From: Rickettsiales bacterium
GTDB lineage: Bacteria > Pseudomonadota > Alphaproteobacteria > Rickettsiales > JABCZZ01
Direction: 5' to 3'
DNA length: 64,000 nucleotides
Assembly (NCBI GenBank): GCA_035765535.1
Contig: DASTXE010000006.1
Span: 124,001 to 188,000 of the forward strand
The notes below the pieces were generated by a model that was not told the origin of the DNA, did no database searches, and was given only the letters and a program-made list of their open reading frames with translations. The translations under genes were made by a program, and so were the position numbers. Of the stretch, positions 17,565 through 26,494 are shown piece after piece (position 1 is the stretch's first letter; each line of letters starts with the position of its first letter).

Positions 17565-18557
17565 ATGATGAATCTGACGAATAAGAGAATATGGGCGCTG
17601 CTGGACGAGCGGCAGGGAAACACGAGCCAGACGCTGGGCGTCGCGGAAGCGCTGGAAACCCCTTTCGAAGTCAAAAAGATCGAATTCAATGAGTGGATAC
17701 GAATTCCCAACATCTTGCTGAATCATAATACACTGGGCCTGACAAGCCAGAGCAGGGAACTCCTTTCCCCGCCCTGGCCGGATATTGTGTTGTCCACGGC
17801 CAGAAGACTCGGCATTGTTGCATCCTACATCAAATCGCAGAATCCTTCGACCTTCATCGCACAGATACAATGGCCGGGCTTCCCTTCCCGTCATTTCGAC
17901 CTGATCGCAGCACCGAAGCACGATAATGCAAAACCAGCCCCCAATCTCTTTGTCACGGTCGGCGCCCCTCACAGAGTAACACCGGATATTCTGGCGAGCG
18001 AAGCTGCCATATGGCAGACCAAAATGCCCATGCTGAATGCACCGAAAATCGCTGTGCTGGTCGGAGGCGATGCAGGCTCGCGGCGGTTTGAAGCCTCGCG
18101 AGCAAAAGAATTCGCACGTATGGCATCCGCGCTTGCGCAAAACTCCGGCGGTTCTCTGTATGTCACCACAAGCAGGCGCACAAGCGCGAGCGCAGCGCAG
18201 GCAATAAAAGAGTCGATCACCGTACCGCATTATCTCCACTTATGGGATGATGCGAACAACTCACAGGCAAACCCGTTCTATGGCATGCTCGGCATCGCAG
18301 ATGCGGTTGTTGTGACAGGCGACTCCATCTCCATGTGCTCGGAGGCCTGCGCGACCGGTAAACCGGTGTATATTTATGCCACCCCGGATTTCGTCTCTCC
18401 CAAACATCAGCAATTCATTGACGAACTCTACCGGCTTGGCCTGGCCAAACCGCTGGAAGCAAGCGGTAACATGCTGTTTACGCCGCCTTTCCGTCTGGAC
18501 GATGCCAAAAGCGTAGCCAGGGAAATCATTCAAAGGTATAATAATACTGCAATATGA
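17565..18557 (+). CDS. ELM1/GtrOC1-like (DUF1022) putative nucleoside-diphospho-sugar epimerase
   Basis: This 330-residue protein matches the family named after plant ELM1, which acts in mitochondrial fission; bacterial members have GT-B-like folds and an unknown role. Visible features are the N-terminal RIWALLDERQGNTSQTLGVAEAL, the central IAQIQWPGFPSRHFDLIAAPKHD, the glycine-rich VLVGGDAGSRRFE and the C-terminal DAVVVTGDSISMCSEACATGKPVYIY, which resembles the nucleotide-sugar site of GT-B enzymes. The start is one of two adjacent ATGs. Its stop overlaps a possible start of the following pilin-like gene. Confidence 0.85.
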   Translation: MMNLTNKRIWALLDERQGNTSQTLGVAEALETPFEVKKIEFNEWIRIPNILLNHNTLGLTSQSRELLSPPWPDIVLSTARRLGIVASYIKSQNPSTFIAQIQWPGFPSRHFDLIAAPKHDNAKPAPNLFVTVGAPHRVTPDILASEAAIWQTKMPMLNAPKIAVLVGGDAGSRRFEASRAKEFARMASALAQNSGGSLYVTTSRRTSASAAQAIKESITVPHYLHLWDDANNSQANPFYGMLGIADAVVVTGDSISMCSEACATGKPVYIYATPDFVSPKHQQFIDELYRLGLAKPLEASGNMLFTPPFRLDDAKSVAREIIQRYNNTAI

Positions 18558-18571
18558 GGAACGGTTCAGCC

Positions 18572-19534
18572 ATGCCTGTTTCATACCCTTCAAAGCCACG
18601 CGCAAATTCCGGTTTCACGTTAGTGGAAATGAGTATCGTCCTGGTCCTTATCGGCCTGCTGATCGGCGGTGTGCTTGCCGGGCGCACGCTGATCGATTCC
18701 GCAGCCGTGAGCAGTCAGATCAGCCAGATCAATAAATACCAGGCGGCAGTGCATATGTTTGAAACCAAATTCAACTATCTTCCGGGCGATATTCCTGATC
18801 CCGCCGCCACTAACAATGGTTTTCAATCCAGAGGCAGCTACAACGGCGAAGGCGATGGCAGCGGCCTGCTGGAAGGCAACTGCGCTAACACTGCGACAGG
18901 CAATGGCGGCTTGCAGGCCGGATGCGGCGAACTGGCGGTATTCTGGCAGGACTTGAGCACTGCCGGTCTGATTGATACCAATGTCAAAACAGGTACGAAT
19001 TATCCTAATATAATTACTCCCGCATCATGGCCGAATACTACGGCTAGCAGCACTCCTGCTATTCAGGATTGGATACCTAAGGCCAAAGTAGGGGGCGACG
19101 CTATGTACGTCTATGTATATAGCGGTCTTGGCCATAATTTTTATGGTGTATCTACCATCACTAAAATCGGCTGGTCGATCGATTCCACATTGAGCACTCC
19201 CGGAATCGCGGTGCAGCAGGCCTATAATATAGACACTAAAGCGGATGACGGGTTGCCGCAATCTGGCAATATCACCGCCTGTTATGTGAACTCGCAAACG
19301 ACCGACGGCAGCAGCGGCGCCTCCGTATATGCCGCAGGTTCGCTGGGGGAAGGCAAAAATAATGGTGTCACATGGTTGAACGGAACCGGCAGCGCCTGCA
19401 CTCCGAACACCGCAGCGACAGCTTATGCCGCCACGAACTGTTTCGACAATAATGGCTCAGCAGGAACGCAGCAATATTCGGTACAGTTTAACCCCGACAG
19501 ATTGAATTGTGCACTGTCGTTTCAGTTCCAGTAA
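18572..19534 (+). CDS. Pseudopilin-like protein with type IV prepilin N-terminus (first copy)
   Basis: The prepilin signal NSGFTLVEMSIVLVLIGLLIGG begins near residue 19: cleavage after Gly, N-methylated Phe, Glu at +5, then a hydrophobic helix. I chose MPVSYPSK as start, about ten bases after GAGGAA; an ATG six codons upstream overlaps the ELM1-like stop. The rest (about 280 residues) contains FNYLPGDIPDP and IDTKADDGLPQSGNI, both shared with the second copy at 20611-21426, and several cysteines. It is larger than a normal major pilin. It may be a minor pilin, a type II secretion pseudopilin or a surface adhesin; no assembly genes are nearby. Confidence 0.85.
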   Translation: MPVSYPSKPRANSGFTLVEMSIVLVLIGLLIGGVLAGRTLIDSAAVSSQISQINKYQAAVHMFETKFNYLPGDIPDPAATNNGFQSRGSYNGEGDGSGLLEGNCANTATGNGGLQAGCGELAVFWQDLSTAGLIDTNVKTGTNYPNIITPASWPNTTASSTPAIQDWIPKAKVGGDAMYVYVYSGLGHNFYGVSTITKIGWSIDSTLSTPGIAVQQAYNIDTKADDGLPQSGNITACYVNSQTTDGSSGASVYAAGSLGEGKNNGVTWLNGTGSACTPNTAATAYAATNCFDNNGSAGTQQYSVQFNPDRLNCALSFQFQ

Positions 19535-19538
19535 ACTA

Positions 19539-20543
19539 TTATTGAATCTCTTTCATCACCTGCGCCCTGATTTGCTCGCGCATGGCGGCAGGCAGCGGCA
19601 CTAGCCCCTTCTCCACCAGATACCCTTCATCACCGATAGCGGCCTCGCTAAGAAACTCCTGAATATATTCCTTTATACCGGCAACCAGTGGCAGCTTGAC
19701 GTAGAAATAAAGCGGACGTGAAACAGGATATTGAGCATTCTGGATAGACTCAAATGACGGACCTACACCGTCAATAATACTGCCATGTAGCTTCGCCTCG
19801 TTCTCTTCGAGGAAGCTGAATCCCATAATTCCAACTGCGTCCGGATCCCCCATAAGCTTTTCCGCAATCAGGTTGCCATTTTCTCCGGTCTCGATAAACC
19901 TGCCATCTTCACGCAGCCGCTTGCAGGAATGCTCACGTTTTTTAGGATCGGGGATAGCATCCGCAAACGCCTTTACCTGCGCACAGCCAGCTTTCATGAC
20001 CAGCTCAATAAACGTGTCATACGTACCGGAAACAGGCGAAGTGCCATAGACTTTGATTGGCTGGTCCGGCAGAGCAGGATCGATCTGGCTCCAGCGTGTA
20101 TAGTCATTGGGCACGAGTTTGCCATCGCGGGCAATATCGCGGGCAAGAGCAAGGAACATATCCTTGCGCGTCAGCTTGAACACCGGCGCTTTAATCGAGT
20201 TGGCGATGGTAATGCCGTCATAGCCGAACTTGATTTCTACAAATTTATTTACGCCGTTATGCTCGCAATTAGTGCGCTCGCTTGCAACAATCGCACGTGA
20301 GGCATTAGTGATATAAGGGTACGATTCCCCTACTCCGCCGCAGAATAGTTTAAATCCTGCCCCAGTCCCGGTCGCTTCCACGACAGGCGTCCTGAAATCC
20401 CCAGCTTTGCCGAAATGTTCGGCCACGCTCGCGGCAAACGGGTAGACGGTGGAAGAGCCGACCATGCGGATCTGCTCAGCCGCCAATGCCTGCGATTGCA
20501 GAAAAATAAGTGTGAAAAATAAAAACCTTATCCTCATAAACAT
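19539..20543 (-). CDS. PstS-like phosphate-binding periplasmic protein
   Basis: A substrate-binding protein of 334 residues with a signal peptide ending in QALAAE. The phosphate-loop sequences VGSSTVYPFAASVAEHF and EATGTGAGFKLFCGG near the N-terminus and YGTSPVSGTYDTFIEL in the middle are typical of PstS-family proteins. Several Cys residues suggest disulfides. No pstCAB genes are adjacent, so it may serve a transporter encoded elsewhere or act as a sensor. It sits on the opposite strand between two pseudopilin-like genes. Confidence 0.87.
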   Translation of the reverse strand: MFMRIRFLFFTLIFLQSQALAAEQIRMVGSSTVYPFAASVAEHFGKAGDFRTPVVEATGTGAGFKLFCGGVGESYPYITNASRAIVASERTNCEHNGVNKFVEIKFGYDGITIANSIKAPVFKLTRKDMFLALARDIARDGKLVPNDYTRWSQIDPALPDQPIKVYGTSPVSGTYDTFIELVMKAGCAQVKAFADAIPDPKKREHSCKRLREDGRFIETGENGNLIAEKLMGDPDAVGIMGFSFLEENEAKLHGSIIDGVGPSFESIQNAQYPVSRPLYFYVKLPLVAGIKEYIQEFLSEAAIGDEGYLVEKGLVPLPAAMREQIRAQVMKEIQ

Positions 20544-20610
20544 CTATTTCATTGCGGTGATTTTTATGGCAATCTATGCTACAATGGCACGAATAACAGG
20601 GACAGGTTAC

Positions 20611-21426
20611 ATGAAAAACAGGCATCTGCAAGGCTTTACCTTAGTGGAATTGTCGATTACGCTCGTCATTATAGGCGCGCTGATCGGCAGCGTGCTCTAC
20701 GGCCAGTCCTTGCTCGACGCCTCCAAACTCCAGACTGTCATGACGGATGTGGACAGTTACATCACTGCCGCCAGCAATTTCCGGCAGACTTACCAGGCCC
20801 TGCCGGGTGATTTTTCCGCGGCTACCACCGTATGGGGAACCGATTCTGTCGGTTGCCCTGCAGGCGGGGGTACTAGCGGCACATGTAATGGCAATGGCGA
20901 TGGCACAATCTACAACACCAACAGCGCCGGTCAGGCGCAGGAAACATTCCTGTTCTGGCAGCACCTACGCCTTGCGGGTATGTTCACCCAGAACTTAAGC
21001 AACCAGAGCGGCTCTGGCGGTGTGAATGATGCTGTGATCGGAAAGAACGTTCCGGCAGGCAGTATCAAGGGTACCGGCTTTTCCGTTACATGGTTCGGCT
21101 CCATTGCTTCCGGCAATGGAAGTTACTTTACCCCTACCAACCCGACTTATTACGGCAATATCATTAGTCTCGGCGGCATGCATCAAAGCATCAGTGGTAC
21201 GATTCAGTACACCATCACACAGGCTCCCATTCTTACCCCAACACAAGCTTCACAGATCGACACTAAGATGGATGACGGCCTTCCTGCCTACGGTAAAGTG
21301 CTTGCCTATAAGAAAAACTCATCTATCGCCCATGATTGTACGACCAGCGATACTGAAAGCGCGTCCACTTACAACGTAAGTTCCTCGATGCCGTATTGCA
21401 CCTTAATCTTCCTCACAGGCTTCTGA
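20611..21426 (+). CDS. Pseudopilin-like protein with type IV prepilin N-terminus (second copy)
   Basis: The start MKNRHLQGFTLVELSITLVII gives a textbook prepilin leader of eight residues, cleavage after Gly8, Phe as first mature residue and Glu at +5. The mature part shares YQALPGDFSAA and QIDTKMDDGLPAYGKV with the gene at 18572-19534, so the two are paralogues that have diverged outside these motifs. Total length is 271 residues. A longer frame upstream contains no plausible signal. It is followed within two bases by prmA, suggesting co-transcription. Confidence 0.87.
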   Translation: MKNRHLQGFTLVELSITLVIIGALIGSVLYGQSLLDASKLQTVMTDVDSYITAASNFRQTYQALPGDFSAATTVWGTDSVGCPAGGGTSGTCNGNGDGTIYNTNSAGQAQETFLFWQHLRLAGMFTQNLSNQSGSGGVNDAVIGKNVPAGSIKGTGFSVTWFGSIASGNGSYFTPTNPTYYGNIISLGGMHQSISGTIQYTITQAPILTPTQASQIDTKMDDGLPAYGKVLAYKKNSSIAHDCTTSDTESASTYNVSSSMPYCTLIFLTGF

Positions 21427-21427
21427 C

Positions 21428-22336
21428 ATGCTGAACCACCAGATCCGCTCCAACCCTTTCTATCAGCCCGCTGCGCAGTGGCAGATCCGGCTCTTCGTGC
21501 CGCGCGTTCAAGTGCTGGCAGCCGAAACCGTTTTCGAAGATATGGCGCTTGCGCTTTCCAGTTTTGAGGTGGAGGAAGATTCCAATGATTGGTACGTCGA
21601 TATTCTCACCGAAACGCAGCCGGATGACGCATTCATGGCGGAAAAGCTGGCGCCGCTGGCGGATGCTGGTAACAAGCTGCCGCATTACGAGATAAAGAAG
21701 TTAGAAGCAAAAGATTGGGTGAGCGAAGTGGAACAAAGCTTTCCGCCGCTGAACATCGGTCGGTTTTACGTGCATGGCTCGCATATTTCTGATCCCGCGC
21801 CTCACGGCAAGATTGCCCTGAAAGTGAATGCGGGCGCTGCATTCGGCAGCGGTGAACACGCGACCACCAGCGGCTGCCTGCTAGCACTGGGAATGCTTGC
21901 AAAACGCAGGAAGTTCAGGAACCCTCTGGATATGGGCTGCGGCTCCGGCATCCTTGCCATGGCGATGGTAAAGCTGTGGCACGTTCCCGTGACCGCGATC
22001 GACATCGATCCCGTATCGACCGCAACCACGCGCGAAAACGCCCACAACAACCGCATCAGCAAACTGATGCGCACCGCCGCCGGTGATGGTTACCACACCA
22101 AGCTCGCCAAGAAGCACGCTCGTTACGATCTCATCGTCGCCAATATCCTCGCGCGTCCTCTGGTCAGGATGGCCCCGCTGCTTAAAAAAGCGCTTCTCCC
22201 CGGCGGCATAGTTGTATTATCAGGCCTGCTCGCGAATCAGGAACGCATGGTGCTGGCCGCTCACAGGCTGCAGGGACTGCGGCTGATCGGGCGCGTGAAA
22301 CGCGGCCACTGGCACACGCTGATTCTGGCGAATTAA
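21428..22336 (+). CDS. prmA: Ribosomal protein L11 methyltransferase
   Basis: An S-adenosylmethionine-dependent enzyme that methylates ribosomal protein L11. The N-terminal domain recognises L11; the C-terminal Rossmann-like domain shows AFGSGEHATTSGCLLAL, the SAM-binding LDMGCGSGILAMA, the acidic IDIDPVS and the family-specific NILARPLVRMAP. The 302 residues match the expected size. It begins immediately after the second pseudopilin-like gene, which is an unusual neighbour. Confidence 0.95.
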   Translation: MLNHQIRSNPFYQPAAQWQIRLFVPRVQVLAAETVFEDMALALSSFEVEEDSNDWYVDILTETQPDDAFMAEKLAPLADAGNKLPHYEIKKLEAKDWVSEVEQSFPPLNIGRFYVHGSHISDPAPHGKIALKVNAGAAFGSGEHATTSGCLLALGMLAKRRKFRNPLDMGCGSGILAMAMVKLWHVPVTAIDIDPVSTATTRENAHNNRISKLMRTAAGDGYHTKLAKKHARYDLIVANILARPLVRMAPLLKKALLPGGIVVLSGLLANQERMVLAAHRLQGLRLIGRVKRGHWHTLILAN

Positions 22337-22446
22337 TCAAGACCCTCAACGCCCCAAGAAGTTAACCGACTACTCTATATCGCTTTTTTATTACTCCTTA
22401 CGGTAGGTTGAAAGACTTTACAAACAGTCTCTAAATCGGAGGAAGT

Positions 22447-22599
22447 ATGAATCTGTTATTGGTTGTTTTGATTGTTCTGCTGATTGCCGGTGGTGGCGGT
22501 GGCCTTTATTATGGCGGCCCTTATGTGGGCAGTGGATTCAGCGCGATAATGATCGTGATTATTGTGCTGGTGCTGATGCGCCGCGGCCCAAAACTATAG
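22447..22599 (+). CDS. DUF3309-like 50-residue membrane peptide
   Basis: A small gene with a good GGAGGAAG ribosome binding site right before the ATG. The peptide has a hydrophobic N-terminal helix (MNLLLVVLIVLLIAGGGGG), a Gly/Tyr-rich turn (LYYGGPYVGSG), a second hydrophobic helix and a basic end (MRRGPKL). This hairpin-like layout fits DUF3309, a family of tiny proteins common in Proteobacteria and of unknown role. Confidence 0.75.
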   Translation: MNLLLVVLIVLLIAGGGGGLYYGGPYVGSGFSAIMIVIIVLVLMRRGPKL

Positions 22600-22604
22600 C
22601 AACC

Positions 22605-23141
22605 TTACATGTGTAACAGGAGATTGTTCACATGCCCCAGTATCTGGGCTTTGTGATACTGTGCGGCGGTCGTGGCCGGATTCTTATCGAACGGGAATAA
22701 GGCAGCTGTCTGTGTAGTCGGAGCAGACGAAACGGGTGCGCTGCTAAGATCGGCATCCGCATTCGGTACCAGCGCTGTTTCCTTGGCACCTGTCAAAGAA
22801 GAAGATGAGTTGCCGGTAACGGCATTCACCGCCGCTTTTGCCACATCCACCCCGGTTACATTCTCTGCCACGGAAGGCGCAGCGCCAATAGCCGCGCTGA
22901 CAAGCGTGCCTCCGCCGAGCGCAAGCCCATAAATAGCGTCTCCCGCAATTTGTGATGTAGCAGAGATCGTGCCGCCTGTAAGCGTGCGGTATACACTGGA
23001 AACAACGGGAATATGCTGCAGCGGGTTCACAGCATCAAGAATATCACCGAAAGAAAGGCCGGAGGAAGAAGAGCCCGTCGGCGTAAGCGCCGTGGCTGTG
23101 GGTTGCGGACTGCCGATGCTAATAGCGTTTGTTATCGTCAT
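22605..23141 (-). CDS. Conserved unknown protein with NPLQHIPVV motif
   Basis: A 178-residue protein. The segment FGDILDAVNPLQHIPVVSSVYRTLTG followed by a Gly/Ala-rich hydrophobic stretch (IYGLALGGGTLVSAAIGAAP) recalls a motif I know from uncharacterised proteins of Rhodospirillales and relatives. The flanks are low-complexity Ser/Thr/Ala-rich and disordered. There is no signal peptide. The Gly-rich stretch may insert into or lie on a membrane. Function unknown. Confidence 0.75.
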   Translation of the reverse strand: MTITNAISIGSPQPTATALTPTGSSSSGLSFGDILDAVNPLQHIPVVSSVYRTLTGGTISATSQIAGDAIYGLALGGGTLVSAAIGAAPSVAENVTGVDVAKAAVNAVTGNSSSSLTGAKETALVPNADADLSSAPVSSAPTTQTAALFPFDKNPATTAAQYHKAQILGHVNNLLLHM

Positions 23142-23215
23142 AACTTAACGGCGCTCCCAAACCGGGTTTTCAGCACATATAATACCGCTTTACATACCGG
23201 CAAGTCAAGTTTTCT

Positions 23216-23965
23216 TCAGGCCGGAGCCGTTAGCTGACTGTTATGTAACATATTTACCAGCAATACCCGCGCGGCGGGCATAGTCACGTTACGCTGGCTG
23301 AACACACGCTCGCCAAGAAAATAGCCGCAGAGCTTGATGCCGTTGATAATATCGCGGATATGTACCTTGTCCGCCAGTGTCCCCCCGTTGCCCATGAAAC
23401 CGGGCAGAATCAGCATCCTGTCGTGATAAGGCTTACCCGCATCACGGCTGACGGCCCGTCCAGATTTAGGCGATACATACGCCAGATCATGCGTCTGCCC
23501 GGTCGCAGCACACTGGCCCAGATCGACACCGAAGCCGGAACAGGCAAGCAGCGCAAATTCCAGCCGCACATATTCCGCCAGATAATCCCCATCATGCCAC
23601 AGTGCTTCGATGAGCGTTTCAAATGCGACATAAATAGCAGCCTGCCGTTCGCGTTCCACCAAGATCTTTTCCACCAGCGCCGCCGCTGAACTGAGTACGG
23701 CAAGTTTGCGTGCCTCGCCGATCACCGTCGCAGCCACAGGATGAAGCAACTCGCAGTCGAGCATGCCCAGTTGGTCCGTCAGCCGCGCCTGCCAGTGCGC
23801 CGAAACGATATTGCCTGTCTGATAAATGCCGCGTTTACGTTTGCCGAACGCGCCCCGGTCCACCCCGGCATAAAGCCCATGCTCAGGCGTCAGCACGCGC
23901 ACGACAGCCGAATTTTCCCCCAGCTTGCGCGATGATAATACGATTGCCCGGTCTGACCATTGCAT
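23216..23965 (-). CDS. recO: DNA repair protein RecO
   Basis: RecO helps RecR load RecA on gapped DNA. The OB-fold N-terminus shows MQWSDRAIVLSSRKLGENSAVVRVLTPEHGLYAG and KRKRGIYQTGNIV, followed by a helical domain. The 249-residue size is normal. It is the last gene of the minus-strand era-recO pair; about 40 bases separate it from era. This era-recO order is widespread in Proteobacteria. Confidence 0.93.
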   Translation of the reverse strand: MQWSDRAIVLSSRKLGENSAVVRVLTPEHGLYAGVDRGAFGKRKRGIYQTGNIVSAHWQARLTDQLGMLDCELLHPVAATVIGEARKLAVLSSAAALVEKILVERERQAAIYVAFETLIEALWHDGDYLAEYVRLEFALLACSGFGVDLGQCAATGQTHDLAYVSPKSGRAVSRDAGKPYHDRMLILPGFMGNGGTLADKVHIRDIINGIKLCGYFLGERVFSQRNVTMPAARVLLVNMLHNSQLTAPA

Positions 23966-24005
23966 AGGCCGATTCTACACTTAGCCGCGCAATCGGGCAA
24001 GATAC

Positions 24006-24905
24006 CTATTTCTTATATTCAAGCCCGGCGGCGGCAAAACTCAGCGGATCATCTTTCCATTTTTCATGCAGTTTGATGAATAGGAACAGATGGACATCCG
24101 CATCCAGCGCCTGCCCGATCTTGCGGCGTGAAGCCGCGCCGATATTCTTGAGCATCGCGCCTGCTTTGCCGAGAACTATCTTCTTATGGCTTTCGCGCTC
24201 TACCACGACCACCTGATTGATCTTCAGCGTCCGCTTGCCTTTAACGGTTTTTTCTTCCCACTTCTCCGTCTCCACCATCAGCCCGTAAGGCAGCTCGGCA
24301 TGGAGCTTCAGGAAACATTGTTCGCGCGTGATTTCCGCCGCAAGCATACGCTCCGGCATATCCGTCACTTCATCTTCAGGGTAGAGCCATTCCCCTTCCG
24401 GCATGGTGGAAGCAAGGTATTTCAAAATATCCTTCACCCCGTCGCCACGTTGTGCCGTAACCATGAAGCTGCGCTCGAAATCGTAAAGTTCATAAAGCGT
24501 CTGCGCCAGTTCCGGCAGGCGCTGCTTTTCCACTTTGTCGATCTTGTTCAGCACCAGTATCGCCCGTTTCGTGCGCGTACCCAGTGAAGCGGCAATCCGC
24601 TTCGTATCATCATCCAGCCCGCGATGTGCATCCACCACGAGAATTACAGCATCCCCCTCCTCCGCTCCGGTCCAGGCAGCATCCACCATTGCCTTCTCGA
24701 ACTTAGGCTTCGCTTCGAATATCCCCGGCGTATCGACAAAGACAATCTGGCTCTCGCCTTCATTGGCAATGCCACGCACGCGTCCGCGTGTGGTCTGGGG
24801 TTTGGGAGTAATAATGGAAATCCGGCAGCGCGTCAGAGCATTCAGCAAAGTGGATTTGCCAGCATTGGGCGCACCGATCAAGGCAACATAACCGCATTTT
24901 GCCAT
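24006..24905 (-). CDS. era: GTPase Era
   Basis: An essential GTPase that binds 16S rRNA and assists 30S assembly. G1 is GAPNAGKSTL, the switch region includes TPKPQTTRGRVRGI, G3 is DTPGIF and G4 is NKIDK. The C-terminal KH domain includes VERESHKKIVLGKAGAMLKNIG. It ends with LEYKK. The gene begins two bases after gmk ends, so the two are in one transcript. Confidence 0.96.
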   Translation of the reverse strand: MAKCGYVALIGAPNAGKSTLLNALTRCRISIITPKPQTTRGRVRGIANEGESQIVFVDTPGIFEAKPKFEKAMVDAAWTGAEEGDAVILVVDAHRGLDDDTKRIAASLGTRTKRAILVLNKIDKVEKQRLPELAQTLYELYDFERSFMVTAQRGDGVKDILKYLASTMPEGEWLYPEDEVTDMPERMLAAEITREQCFLKLHAELPYGLMVETEKWEEKTVKGKRTLKINQVVVVERESHKKIVLGKAGAMLKNIGAASRRKIGQALDADVHLFLFIKLHEKWKDDPLSFAAAGLEYKK

Positions 24906-24907
24906 GA

Positions 24908-25540
24908 TTATTTCACCAGGCTTTCAATGAACTTGGCAACACCAACCTGCCGCTGGCGACGCAGCCTTTCGCTGCGCAGGATCGAGACGACATCCTCGAT
25001 CGTCTTTTCCAGATCGTCATTCACGAGCACATAATCATATTCCTGCCAGTGGCTGATTTCAGCAGCCGCCTTCGCCATGCGACGCGCAACCACCTCCTCG
25101 CTGTCCTGTGCACGTGTGCGCAAACGGCGCTCCAATTCTTCGATCGAAGGCGGAAGGATAAATACACTGACGAGATCAGCGCGGCTTTTCTGGGCCAGCT
25201 GACGCGTACCCTGCCAGTCAATATCGAACAAGATGTCCTTGCCGGAAGCAAGGCTGTCATACACATGTTGGGCCGGCGTACCGTAATGATGGTCAAACAC
25301 CGTCGCATGCTCCAGCAATTCATCCCGGATAATCATCTGCGCATAACGATCCTGCGTAATGAAATAATAATCACGCCCGTCAATCTCATTGCTGCGGCGT
25401 TGGCGCGTCGTGACGGAAATGGAAAGAGCGATCTCCTTATCCACTTCCAGCATACGCCGGGAAATGGTGGTCTTGCCAGCACCGGAGGGCGAAGAAAGCA
25501 CGAACATCAGGCCGCGGCGCATTTCAGGCTGTTTTTCCAT
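24908..25540 (-). CDS. gmk: Guanylate kinase
   Basis: Phosphorylates GMP to GDP. The P-loop SSPSGAGKTTISRRML is close to the N-terminus, followed by VTTRQRRSNEIDGRDYYFI (GMP-binding) and FDIDWQGTRQL. The 210-residue length is typical. It lies between ribF and era on the minus strand. Confidence 0.96.
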   Translation of the reverse strand: MEKQPEMRRGLMFVLSSPSGAGKTTISRRMLEVDKEIALSISVTTRQRRSNEIDGRDYYFITQDRYAQMIIRDELLEHATVFDHHYGTPAQHVYDSLASGKDILFDIDWQGTRQLAQKSRADLVSVFILPPSIEELERRLRTRAQDSEEVVARRMAKAAAEISHWQEYDYVLVNDDLEKTIEDVVSILRSERLRRQRQVGVAKFIESLVK

Positions 25541-25555
25541 AGGCTTTGTAATACC

Positions 25556-26488
25556 TTATATTTTACATGACTCTAGCATGATTCTCGCCTGCCCGCAATC
25601 GTCAGTAATCTGTTTCTTGAGTGCTTCGATCCCATCGAATTTACGCTCATTGCGTATCTGGCCGATGAAATATGTCTCCATATGCTCGCCGTAGATTTCT
25701 TCTTCCCAGTCAAACAGATGCACTTCCAGCTGCAACCGATTTTCGCCGAAAGTAGGACGAACGCCGAGATTGGCTACCCCATCCACCAGCCGCCCGCCAA
25801 TGCGTGCCCGAATAGCATAAACGCCATTTTCCGGTGTAAAAATACGCCCGGGACGTATATTCGCCGTCGGAAAACCGAGTTGGCGCCCGCGTTTATCGCC
25901 GTCGCGCACAATGCCTGTGATGCTGTAAGGCCGCCCAAGCAATGAAGAAGCCTCTTCCACCCTGCCCTCCGCAAGCAAGGCGCGGATACGGGTGGAGGAA
26001 CAGCGGTCGCTGCCCACGGAAACCTGCGGACAGACCGTATAGCCGAATCCTTCCTCAGCCGCCATTTTCTTCAAATAATCGATATTTCCTTCACGGTTAT
26101 GGCCGAAAATAAAGTCATCTCCCGTCACCACATGCGACAGTTGCAATTGCCCAAGCAGGATATTACGGACGAATTGCTCTGCCGTGGTCTGGGCAAATTC
26201 ACGCGTAAAGCGGATCACGCGCATGGCATCCACGCCGCATTCCTTCAGCAAATGGGCTTTTTCGACAAAGGGAATGATTCTGAGCGTCGGCAATTCAGGC
26301 CGGAACACGCGGCGCGGATGCGGCTCGAATGTCAGTACTATCGCCACTTTTCCGGATTCACGCGCCAGCGCCACCGCCCGGCCGATTACTTCCCGGTGCC
26401 CCAGATGGATACCGTCGAAATTACCGATAGCTGCAACCGCCCCCAGATATTGCTGAGGAATTTTGGATGTATCACGCAGGATTAACAA
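25556..26488 (-). CDS. ribF: Bifunctional riboflavin kinase / FAD synthetase
   Basis: Converts riboflavin to FMN and then to FAD. The N-terminal nucleotidyltransferase domain shows AIGNFDGIHLGHREVI and VVTGDDFIFGHNREGN; the C-terminal kinase domain shows GDKRGRQLGFPTANIRPG and GVANLGVRPTFGE. The 310 residues agree with the family. It lies just upstream of gmk, and the maoC-like gene ends six bases before its start, so the minus-strand run maoC-ribF-gmk-era-recO could be one long transcript. Confidence 0.95.
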   Translation of the reverse strand: MLILRDTSKIPQQYLGAVAAIGNFDGIHLGHREVIGRAVALARESGKVAIVLTFEPHPRRVFRPELPTLRIIPFVEKAHLLKECGVDAMRVIRFTREFAQTTAEQFVRNILLGQLQLSHVVTGDDFIFGHNREGNIDYLKKMAAEEGFGYTVCPQVSVGSDRCSSTRIRALLAEGRVEEASSLLGRPYSITGIVRDGDKRGRQLGFPTANIRPGRIFTPENGVYAIRARIGGRLVDGVANLGVRPTFGENRLQLEVHLFDWEEEIYGEHMETYFIGQIRNERKFDGIEALKKQITDDCGQARIMLESCKI

Positions 26489-26494
26489 AGAAGC

